Positions 1 through 4,995 of a stretch of 6,982 nucleotides of DNA are shown here, one piece after another (positions within the stretch are counted from its first letter, which is position 1; the number at the start of each line of letters is the position of its first letter). The DNA comes from Eubacteriales Family XIII. Incertae Sedis bacterium (GTDB taxonomy: Bacteria > Bacillota > Clostridia > Peptostreptococcales > Anaerovoracaceae): positions 1 through 6,982 of the forward strand of contig JAIRPC010000101.1 of NCBI GenBank assembly GCA_031257215.1. The letters are read 5' to 3'. The notes under the pieces were generated by a model. That model was not told the origin of the DNA and did no database searches. It saw only the letters and a list, made by a program, of their open reading frames with translations. A program made the translations under genes and the position numbers.

Positions 1-5
1 CCTTG

Positions 6-350
6 CTACACCAGTTCGAGGAACACTTCCTCGGCCGCGTCGCCGCGCCTTGGGCCCAGCTTCAATATCCGCGTGTAGCCGCCGTGCCTGTCCTCATATT
101 TCGGCGCTATATCCGTGAACAGCTTCGTCACTACGTCCTCGCTGTAAATATAGGCCAGCGCCTGCCGGCGCGCGTGGAGATCCCCGCGCTTGCCCAGCGT
201 AATCATCTTCTCCGCTATGCGACGGGCTTCCTTTGCCCTCATCAGAGTGGTCGTTATGCGCCCCTCACGCAGGAGGTCGGTGACCAAGTTTCTGAGCATC
301 GCCTTGCGGTGCGCCGTCGGGCGCCCTAGTTTTCTGTATCCTTTCGACAT
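6..350 (-). CDS. rplQ: 50S ribosomal protein L17
   Basis: L17 is a large-subunit protein that binds 23S rRNA near the polypeptide exit tunnel. The 114-residue product opens with the family signature MSKGYRKLGRPTAHRKAM, followed by the LRNLVTDLL helix and the basic ITTTLMRAKEARR segment. It ends in a short acidic tail (AAEEVFLELV), so it is complete and of normal bacterial length. The ATG at 350-348 is preceded by TAGGAGT (357-363 region) about 7 nt away. It lies 17 nt after the rpoA stop and is the last gene of the alpha operon in most bacteria. Only five bases follow its stop inside the window, so its terminator cannot be judged. Confidence 0.97.
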   Translation of the reverse strand: MSKGYRKLGRPTAHRKAMLRNLVTDLLREGRITTTLMRAKEARRIAEKMITLGKRGDLHARRQALAYIYSEDVVTKLFTDIAPKYEDRHGGYTRILKLGPRRGDAAEEVFLELV

Positions 351-367
351 AATAATACTCCTATCGC

Positions 368-1312
368 CTATTCTGCATCGGGTTTCAGCCCTAGCCCTAG
401 ATCTTCAAGCTTCTCTCTCACCTCGTCAAGGCTTTTCCTGCCGAGGTTGCGCACCTTCATCATATCGTCCTCGGTTTTCACCGTCAGCTCCTCGACCGTG
501 TTGATGTTGGCGCGTTTCAGGCAGTTGAACGAGCGAACCGACAGCTCCAACTCCTCTATGGTCATTTCGAGTGCGCGATCCTTGCCTGCGTCGCCCCTCT
601 CAGTCATGATGTCCGCCTCGCTCGCGGTGTCGTCGAGATCCATGAACAGCCTGAGGTGCTCCTGCATTATCTTCGCGCCTATCGCAACGCTCTCGCGCGG
701 CGACACGCTGCCGTCCGTCCAGACTTCAAGCGTCAGCTTGTCGTAGTCCGTGACCTGGCCGACGCGCGTGTTCTCAACAGAGAAATTCGCCTTGCGCACG
801 GGCGTATAGATCGAGTCCACGGGAATGACCCCTATGGGCGTCGTTTCGGTCTTGTTGTTCTCCGCCGTGACGTAGCCGCGCCCCTTCGCCAGGTATATCT
901 CCATATAGAGACTGGCGCCGCTGTCGAGCGTAGCTATGTGGAGATCCGGATTGGCTATCTGCACATCCGCGTCCGCCTGGATGTCGCCCGCCGTCAGCTC
1001 CATTGGCCCTTTAACGTCTATTGTCGCGGTCTTTTCGGTGTCGCCGTCGATGCGAACCGCCAGTTTTTTTAGGTTCAGGATGATCTCGGTGACATCTTCC
1101 TTGATCCCCTTGATGGTGCTGTACTCGTGCAACACGCCCTCGATATTGATGGACGTGACCGCGCAACCGGGCAAACTGCTCAGCAGAATGCGGCGCAAGC
1201 TGTTGCCGAGCGTAGTACCGTATCCCCTTTCAAGGGGTTCGACGACGAACTGTCCATAATTGTCATCGCCCGTGTCTATACACTCGATGGTGGGTCTTTC
1301 GATTTCTAACAC
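368..1312 (-). CDS. rpoA: DNA-directed RNA polymerase subunit alpha
   Basis: Alpha dimerises to nucleate assembly of the core RNA polymerase (alpha2-beta-beta'-omega). Its C-terminal domain contacts UP elements and activators. The 314-residue product has the N-terminal domain (about 1-230) with the dimer and assembly motifs YGTTLGNSLRRILLSSLPG (31-49) and GIKEDVTEIILNLK (69-82). A linker of about 230-245 leads to the C-terminal domain. VRSFNCLKRANI (259-270) matches the DNA-contacting helix, with R260 corresponding to the key arginine of that domain, and NLGRKSLDEV follows at 289-298. The length is typical of Bacillota and shorter than the 329 residues of E. coli. The start is GTG (1312-1310), chosen because AAGGAGG lies at 1326-1320 with 7-nt spacing and because LEIERP is the expected N-terminus. 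It follows rpsD by 58 nt. Confidence 0.98.
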   Translation of the reverse strand: MLEIERPTIECIDTGDDNYGQFVVEPLERGYGTTLGNSLRRILLSSLPGCAVTSINIEGVLHEYSTIKGIKEDVTEIILNLKKLAVRIDGDTEKTATIDVKGPMELTAGDIQADADVQIANPDLHIATLDSGASLYMEIYLAKGRGYVTAENNKTETTPIGVIPVDSIYTPVRKANFSVENTRVGQVTDYDKLTLEVWTDGSVSPRESVAIGAKIMQEHLRLFMDLDDTASEADIMTERGDAGKDRALEMTIEELELSVRSFNCLKRANINTVEELTVKTEDDMMKVRNLGRKSLDEVREKLEDLGLGLKPDAE

Positions 1313-1319
1313 AGCAGGT

Positions 1320-1326
1320 CCTCCTT
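1320..1326 (-). promoter_or_regulatory. Shine-Dalgarno site fixing the rpoA GTG start
   Basis: On the minus strand AAGGAGG lies 7 nt before the GTG at 1312-1310. This strong match to the anti-Shine-Dalgarno sequence supports the non-ATG start. The next in-frame ATG lies well inside the conserved N-terminal domain. Confidence 0.85.
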
Positions 1327-1370
1327 CAAGATCACTGTTGCTATACCATTAAACGCTTCCAAGACTCGCA

Positions 1371-1991
1371 TTATTTTGAATACAGCTCGACGATAAGGTG
1401 TTCCGCTATCGGCGTGTCTATGATGTCGCGTGAGGGGTAGTTCAGCACCATGCCCTCCAACTTCTCCACATCAACACTGAGCCATTCGGGCGCCGTGATC
1501 TGGAAGTCCCTTATCTCCTTAAACTTAGGCGAGCTGAGGCTGCGCTTCTTGACTGCGATCTTCTGCCCTGGCTTCACGCCGTAGGACGGGATATCGACCT
1601 TCTTGCCGTCCACCGTGAAATGGCCGTGGTTGACGAGCTGGCGCGCTTCTCTGCGCGACGAGGCGAACCCCATGCGGAAGACGACGTTGTCGAGCCGCGT
1701 TTCGAGCATGACAAGGAGATTTTCGCCTGTAATGCCCCTCTTGCGCGCAGCTTTCAGGAAGGTGTTGTGGAACTGCTTTTCGAGCAGGCCGTAGAACCTC
1801 TTTGCCTTTTGCTTTTCCCTCAGCTGCACACCGTAATCCGATATCTTTTTTCTCGCCTGGCCGTGCTGGCCCGGCGCGTAGTTCCTGCGTTCGAGAGAGC
1901 ATTTCGGGCTGTAACACCTCTCGCCTTTGAGGAACAGCTTCTGACTTTCGCGCCTGCACAGCCTGCAAGCGGCATCTGTATATCTTGCCAT
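1371..1991 (-). CDS. rpsD: 30S ribosomal protein S4
   Basis: S4 is a primary 16S rRNA-binding protein that nucleates 30S assembly at the five-way junction. It is a translational autoregulator in many bacteria. The 206-residue product has an N-terminal zinc-type cluster: C9, C12, C26 and C31 (CRLC, then CYSPKC). This is the zinc-retaining form of S4. The PGQHG motif follows, then the S4 RNA-binding domain at about 96-160 (METRLDNVVFRMGFASSRRE, then ARQLVNHGHFTVDGK). The ATG at 1991-1989 has AGGAGG at 2002-1997 with 5-nt spacing. It starts 13 nt after rpsK. The location of rpsD inside the alpha operon, between rpsK and rpoA, is the clostridial arrangement; in Bacillus the gene is elsewhere. Confidence 0.98.
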   Translation of the reverse strand: MARYTDAACRLCRRESQKLFLKGERCYSPKCSLERRNYAPGQHGQARKKISDYGVQLREKQKAKRFYGLLEKQFHNTFLKAARKRGITGENLLVMLETRLDNVVFRMGFASSRREARQLVNHGHFTVDGKKVDIPSYGVKPGQKIAVKKRSLSSPKFKEIRDFQITAPEWLSVDVEKLEGMVLNYPSRDIIDTPIAEHLIVELYSK

Positions 1992-2004
1992 AATTTCCTC
2001 CTAG

Positions 2005-2400
2005 TTACACCCTGCGCCTCTTGGGGGGCCTGCATCCGTTGTGCGGTATCGGCGTGATGTCCTTGATCATCGTGATGGCCAGACCTGCCGACTGCAACGC
2101 CCTGATCGCGGCTTCGCGCCCCGACCCCGGGCCCTTCACATAGACCTCAATGTTTTTCAGGCCATGCTCCATCGCGCCCTTCGCGGCGGCCTCAGCGGCC
2201 ATCTGCGCGGCGAACGGTGTGGACTTCCTTGAACCCTTGAACCCCAGAGAGCCCGCGCTCGACCATGCCAGCGCGTTGCCGCTCATGTCGGTAAGGGTAA
2301 CGAGGGTGTTGTTGAAAGTGGACTGGATATGCGCCTGTCCCCTCTCGATATGTTTTCTTTCCCGCCTTTTTTTGCGAACTGTTTTCTTGGCTGTTGCCAT
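2005..2400 (-). CDS. rpsK: 30S ribosomal protein S11
   Basis: S11 sits on the 30S platform and lines the mRNA path near the E site. The 131-residue product has a lysine/arginine-rich N-terminal tail (residues 1-20). It then shows the family signatures HIQSTFNNTLVTLTD (24-38), GSRKSTPFAAQMAAE (56-70) and GPGSGREAAIRAL (90-102), and the conserved C-terminus IPHNGCRPPKRRRV. The ATG at 2400-2398 is preceded by GGAGGT at 2415-2410 with 9-nt spacing. It follows rpsM by 20 nt, consistent with co-transcription. Confidence 0.98.
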   Translation of the reverse strand: MATAKKTVRKKRRERKHIERGQAHIQSTFNNTLVTLTDMSGNALAWSSAGSLGFKGSRKSTPFAAQMAAEAAAKGAMEHGLKNIEVYVKGPGSGREAAIRALQSAGLAITMIKDITPIPHNGCRPPKRRRV

Positions 2401-2420
2401 AGCTCAATTACCTCCGTGAA

Positions 2421-2795
2421 TCAATCGCTCTTTTTCTTGCGCCCTACGGTCTTCTTCGGGCCCTTGCGCGTGCGCGCGTTGGTCTTCGTGTTCTGGCCCC
2501 TGACCGGCAGCCCACGCCTGTGGCGTATGCCGCGATAGCACCCGATCTCCATCAGGCGCTTGATGTTCAGGCTGACGTCACGCCGAAGGTCGCCCTCGAC
2601 GCTGTAATCGGAGTCTATGATCTTCCTGATCTTGCCGGCGTCATCCTCGGAAAGATCCTTCACGCGGATATCCGGGTCAACGCCCGCCTTTTCGAGAATC
2701 TCCATTGAGGTCGACCGGCCGATGCCGTAAATATACGTCAGACCGATTTCAATTCGCTTGTCCCTGGGCAAATCTACGCCCGCGATTCTTGCCAT
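2421..2795 (-). CDS. rpsM: 30S ribosomal protein S13
   Basis: S13 is a 30S head protein that contacts the P-site tRNA and forms bridges to the 50S subunit. The 124-residue product begins MARIAGVDLPRDKRIEIGLT. It contains the helix-two-turns-helix region YIYGIGRSTSMEIL (21-34). It ends in the basic tail RGIRHRRGLPVRGQ (88-101) and NTKTNARTRKGPKK (102-115), which reaches the decoding region. The ATG at 2795-2793 has AAAGAGGT at 2813-2806, about 10 nt upstream. It is the first gene after a 299-nt spacer that carries a repeat element, so the rpmJ-rpsM link is looser than the spacing seen elsewhere in the block. Confidence 0.98.
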   Translation of the reverse strand: MARIAGVDLPRDKRIEIGLTYIYGIGRSTSMEILEKAGVDPDIRVKDLSEDDAGKIRKIIDSDYSVEGDLRRDVSLNIKRLMEIGCYRGIRHRRGLPVRGQNTKTNARTRKGPKKTVGRKKKSD

Positions 2796-2824
2796 ATCTA
2801 AGTATACCTCTTTCCTGTATCCTG

Positions 2825-2839
2825 TTTAATGCTATTAAA
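2825..2839. repeat. AT-rich perfect inverted repeat in the rpsM leader
   Basis: TTTAAT, a 3-nt loop and ATTAAA form a perfect 6-bp inverted repeat about 30 nt upstream of the rpsM start. An all-AT stem with a 3-nt loop would be only marginally stable as RNA. It could equally be part of a -10-like AT-rich stretch (TATATAGATTTAATAG on the minus strand). No function can be assigned. Confidence 0.35.
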
Positions 2840-2860
2840 TCTATATACACACGCTTCACA

Positions 2861-2894
2861 GGCGATTCCGTGTCTCGCGACATGGGAACCCGCC
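2861..2894 (-). other. Hairpin with GCGA tetraloop in the rpsM leader
   Basis: In the minus-strand RNA this segment folds into three short perfect helices: GGCG/CGCC, TTCC/GGAA and TGTC/GACA. They are separated by small internal loops and closed by a GCGA (GNRA-type) loop, giving 12 base pairs in all. It is not followed by a U-run, so it is not an intrinsic terminator. Its place about 65 nt before rpsM would suit a translational leader, because alpha operons of some bacteria are controlled by S4 through a structured rpsM leader. I see no recognisable match to that pseudoknot, so a regulatory role is inference only. Confidence 0.4.
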
Positions 2895-2925
2895 GCGCCC
2901 GCAAAATCCGTGATTTACCAACTAC

Positions 2926-2953
2926 ATATTATCATGCCATCTAACGCTTTGAA
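2926..2953 (-). promoter_or_regulatory. Possible weak promoter upstream of rpsM
   Basis: On the minus strand TTCAAA (2953-2948, four of six matches to TTGACA) is followed after 16 nt by TAATAT (2931-2926) with a preceding TGA, an extended -10-like context. An overlapping GATAAT is closer to consensus but only 14 nt away. The A-run of the repeat element (2960-2955) lies directly upstream of the -35 and could act as an UP-like tract. The consensus is weak and the call rests mainly on position. Confidence 0.22.
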
Positions 2954-3098
2954 CTTTTTTCGTAGTGCTAGGCGCGTGAGCGTTTCGGAGCGGAGCGTGC
3001 TTAACGCACGTGCGCTTGGAGCGTGACTCGGCTTCGCCTCGCGGCTGCACCGAAACGTGAGCGGCAACGACGCAATACGGAAAAAGGGCAAGCGTTAG
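2941..3098. repeat. Complete MITE-like / structured repeat element, copy 1
   Basis: The ends at 2955-2968 (TTTTTTCGTAGTGC) and 3072-3085 (GCAATACGGAAAAA) pair at 13 of 14 positions, counting one G-T wobble. Outside them, CTAACGCTT (2941-2949) and AAGCGTTAG (3090-3098) form a perfect 9-bp inverted repeat; the unpaired strands between the two helices are 5 and 4 nt. Inside, CGTTTCGG (2981-2988) pairs with CCGAAACG (3050-3057), and CGTGC/GCACG (2996-3010) makes a small hairpin. CGTGAGCG occurs directly at 2975-2982 and 3056-3063, and GGAGCGTG at 2992-2999 and 3018-3025. There is no coding signal. The left end matches a second copy at the right edge of the window (22 of 26 bases), so this is a dispersed element. 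Its mobility and function are unknown. Confidence 0.75.
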
Positions 3099-3101
3099 CC
3101 C
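3081..3101 (-). terminator. Weak terminator-like hairpin at the rpmJ stop
   Basis: On the minus strand GGGC (3101-3098) and GCCC (3089-3086) could pair around an 8-nt loop, directly followed by five T (3085-3081). The stem is only 4 bp, so efficient termination is unlikely. The same bases also take part in the long-range inverted repeat of the neighbouring element, so the two folds would be mutually exclusive. A partial attenuator is possible. Confidence 0.22.
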
Positions 3102-3208
3102 TGCCTTTGTTTATGTTTCGGATTCTCGCATATAACCATCACGCGACCCTTGCGCTTGATGATTTTGCACTTCTCGCAAATCGGTTTTACTGATGCTCTC
3201 ACTTTCAT
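3095..3208 (-). CDS. rpmJ: 50S ribosomal protein L36
   Basis: L36 is the smallest 50S protein and binds 23S rRNA near the L7/L12 stalk base. The 37-residue product begins MKVRASVKPICEKCK and ends in ENPKHKQRQG, the canonical full length. C11, C14, C27 and H32 form the zinc-binding CCCH motif, so this is the zinc-containing paralogue type. The ATG at 3208-3206 is preceded by GAGGA (3218-3214) at 5-nt spacing. A promoter-like sequence lies just upstream, in the 101-nt gap after infA. Its TAA stop (3097-3095) falls inside the right arm of the 9-bp inverted repeat bounding the repeat element, yet the protein is not truncated. The reading is unambiguous despite the small size. Confidence 0.96.
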   Translation of the reverse strand: MKVRASVKPICEKCKIIKRKGRVMVICENPKHKQRQG

Positions 3209-3244
3209 TTATTTCCTCATTTCTACAAATAGCCGCGAACTATT

Positions 3245-3273
3245 ATAATACCATAAATCATTCGCTCATTCAA
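3245..3273 (-). promoter_or_regulatory. Sigma-A-type promoter upstream of rpmJ
   Basis: On the minus strand TTGAAT (3273-3268) is followed after exactly 17 nt by TATTAT (3250-3245), with TGG just before it as an extended -10. An overlapping TATAAT (3247-3242) is perfect but spaced 20 nt. Transcription would begin near 3237, giving a short leader before the rpmJ Shine-Dalgarno site. It would let rpmJ and the alpha operon be transcribed separately from the secY-adk-map-infA segment. Confidence 0.6.
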
Positions 3274-3275
3274 GT

Positions 3276-3299
3276 GTTCGGCCCATAAATGCGCCAAAC
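3276..3299 (-). other. Hairpin downstream of infA
   Basis: In the minus-strand RNA GTTTGGC and GCCGAAC can form a 7-bp stem (one G-U) around a 10-nt loop, about 10 nt after the infA stop. No T-run follows, so it is not a standard intrinsic terminator. It may mark the end of infA or protect the 3' end of a processed mRNA. It lies immediately upstream of the candidate rpmJ promoter. Confidence 0.35.
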
Positions 3300-3309
3300 C
3301 ATCCTATGC

Positions 3310-3528
3310 CTACTTGTCGCGCCAGGTTATCCTGCCGCGGGTCAGGTCGTAGGGCGAAAGCTCCACCCTTACGCGGTCGCCAGGCAGAATGCGGATGAAG
3401 TTCATGCGTATCTTGCCTGAAATATGGGCGAGTATCTTGTGCCCGTTTTCCAGCTCCACGATGAACATCGCGTTCGGCTGCGCCTCTATTACCTTTCCCA
3501 TCACTTCTATGACATCTTTTTTCGCCAT
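3310..3528 (-). CDS. infA: Translation initiation factor IF-1
   Basis: IF-1 occupies the 30S A site during initiation and works with IF-2 and IF-3. The 72-residue product is a single OB-fold of exactly the usual size. It carries the signatures VIEVMGKVIEAQPNAMFIVE, ENGHKILAHISGKIRMNFIR, LPGDRVRVELSPYDL and TRGRITWR. The ATG at 3528-3526 has a purine-rich GGGAGAG about 5 nt upstream. It starts 21 nt after the map stop. Many clostridial genomes place a small KOW-domain RNA-binding protein between map and infA; this window has no room for one. Confidence 0.98.
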   Translation of the reverse strand: MAKKDVIEVMGKVIEAQPNAMFIVELENGHKILAHISGKIRMNFIRILPGDRVRVELSPYDLTRGRITWRDK

Positions 3529-3549
3529 ATGCTCTCTCCCGAAAGTCCT

Positions 3550-4311
3550 TTACGCTTCTCTGCTGTCCAAGGTTATCAGCTCAGGCTCGCCATCCGTGAT
3601 AACCACCGTATTCTCATAATGCGCGGAGAGCTTTCCGTCCGCAGTCACCACCGTCCAGTTGTCCAGCAGCGTCTCCGTTTCGTAAGTCCCTTCGTTTATC
3701 ATAGGCTCTATCGCCAGCGCCATGCCCTTCATGAGCTTGACGCCCTTTCCCGCCGCGCCGTAATTCTTCACCTGCGGATCCTCGTGCATCTGCTGCCCTA
3801 TCCCGTGCCCGGTGTAGTCCCTGACCACGGAGTAGCCGCGTGACTCCGCACATGCCTGGATGGCGTGGCCGACATCGCCGAGGCGCTCGCCTATCAGGCA
3901 ATGTTTCAGCCCCTCGAAAAAGCTCGCCTCGCAGGCGCTGATGATATCCGCGGCTTTCCGCGAAACATCCCCGACAGCGTATGTCCTCGCCGCGTCCGCG
4001 ACCCAGCCGCCGTATGTGGCGCCTATGTCTACGCCTACGATATCGCCGCCTTTCAGCACGCGCTCCGCGGACGGTATGCCGTGTACGACCTCCTCGTTGA
4101 CGGAAATGCACGCGCTGGCGGGAAACCCGTAGTATCCGAGGAACGTCGGCTCCATGCCCTCGCCGCGTATCCTGCGCTCGATATAGTCGCCGATCTCCTT
4201 CGTTGACACGCCAGGCCTGACCGTCTCCCGCAATTCATAGAGTATGCTTCCGACGACCTTGCCGGCCGTCTTCATCATCTCTATCTCGTCGTTCGTTTTC
4301 AGATATATCAT
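3550..4311 (-). CDS. map: Methionine aminopeptidase, type I
   Basis: This enzyme removes the initiator methionine from nascent proteins in the cytosol. The 253-residue product has the pita-bread fold signatures and all expected catalytic residues. The metal ligands are D95 (GVDIG), D106 (VADAART), H169 (TGHGIG), E202 (AIEPMI) and E233 (HYENTV), and the substrate-site histidine is H77 (VVHGIP). It lacks the N-terminal extension and zinc finger of some homologues, so it is the compact type Ia form. The start MIYLKTNDEIEMMKTAG is where the family normally begins, but the Shine-Dalgarno site is weak (GGCAGGACAG, rather far upstream), so translation may depend partly on coupling to adk, which ends 27 nt before. 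Confidence 0.97.
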   Translation of the reverse strand: MIYLKTNDEIEMMKTAGKVVGSILYELRETVRPGVSTKEIGDYIERRIRGEGMEPTFLGYYGFPASACISVNEEVVHGIPSAERVLKGGDIVGVDIGATYGGWVADAARTYAVGDVSRKAADIISACEASFFEGLKHCLIGERLGDVGHAIQACAESRGYSVVRDYTGHGIGQQMHEDPQVKNYGAAGKGVKLMKGMALAIEPMINEGTYETETLLDNWTVVTADGKLSAHYENTVVITDGEPELITLDSREA

Positions 4312-4338
4312 TCGGGCTTTCGCTGTCCTGCCTCTCGC

Positions 4339-4995
4339 CTAGGCTTCTATCAACTTGCTGAACAGCTCGAAATTGCGCACCGCGCCATCCATGCCGTTAA
4401 GCTCCGTCAATATGCCCGCCGCCTGATAATATTTCACAAGCGGGTGCGTCTGCTCGTTGTAAACGTCTATGCGGCCCTCCGCGACTTTCTTGTCGTCGTC
4501 GTGCCGCTGTACCAGCTCGCCGCCGTCCACATCGCACACGCCGTCCACAGCGGGCGCGAACTCGGGGTTGCCTACATTGTATGATCTCCCGCAGACGGAG
4601 CATGTCCTGCGCCCTGAAAGGCGCTTGACCAGCTCGTCCCTCGGCACGTTCAGGTACACCACCGCGTCTATCTTCGTACCGCTCTTTTCGAGCGTCTTGT
4701 TCAGGGCTTCCGCCTGGACGATGGTTCTCGGGAAGCCGTCAAGCATATACCCCTTTTGGGCATCGTCCTGCGACAGCCTGTCAGTCACCAGGTCTAGCAC
4801 CAGCCCGTCCGGCACCAGGTCTCCACGCTGCATATACTCCTTGGCCTTCTTGCCAAGCTCTGTGCCGTCAGCCACATTATGGCGGAATATATCGCCTGTG
4901 GATATCTGCAATATGCCGTATTTGGCGGTGGCCCTCTCCGCGAGGGTGCCCTTGCCCGAGCCGGGCGCGCCAAGGAGGATAAACTTCTTCTTCAT
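4339..4995 (-). CDS. adk: Adenylate kinase
   Basis: Adenylate kinase interconverts ATP and AMP with two ADP, balancing adenylate energy charge in the cytosol. The 218-residue product has the P-loop GAPGSGKGT (9-17), the NMP-binding segment ISTGDIFR (31-38) and the DGFPRT motif (86-91). It also has a long LID with C132, C135, C154 and D157. This CXXC...CXXD set is the zinc-binding version known from Bacillota. I chose the ATG at 4995-4993 because MKKKFILLGAPGSGKGT is the normal N-terminus. An upstream in-frame ATG at 5118 would add 41 residues that merely overlap secY. The A of the secY TGA is the first base of this ATG, a one-base overlap implying translational coupling; AAGGGG lies about 11 nt upstream. 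Confidence 0.97.
   Translation of the reverse strand: MKKKFILLGAPGSGKGTLAERATAKYGILQISTGDIFRHNVADGTELGKKAKEYMQRGDLVPDGLVLDLVTDRLSQDDAQKGYMLDGFPRTIVQAEALNKTLEKSGTKIDAVVYLNVPRDELVKRLSGRRTCSVCGRSYNVGNPEFAPAVDGVCDVDGGELVQRHDDDKKVAEGRIDVYNEQTHPLVKYYQAAGILTELNGMDGAVRNFELFSKLIEA

Noticed and set aside
656..1072. Open frame of 138 codons on the plus strand opposite rpoA
   Set aside because: It is antisense to a highly conserved gene and has no family resemblance. Moderately GC-rich coding DNA commonly produces such shadows.
1313..1370. Promoter in the rpsD-rpoA gap
   Set aside because: TTGGAA and TATAGC are present on the minus strand but only 11 nt apart, too close for a sigma-A promoter.
2829..3026. 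Small plus-strand open frames across the rpmJ-rpsM spacer
   Set aside because: There is no convincing Shine-Dalgarno site or recognisable product. The frame runs through the palindromic element and ends inside it, so it is best read as chance.
2955..3085. Copy 1 as a conventional rho-independent terminator
   Set aside because: The T-runs are at the start of the palindrome on both strands, not immediately after the stem, and the span is about 130 bp. The geometry is wrong for a simple terminator, apart from the weak 4-bp hairpin described separately.
2941..3098. CRISPR array or insertion sequence
   Set aside because: There are no regularly spaced direct repeats and no transposase frame. The signal is inverted repeats with a short non-coding interior.
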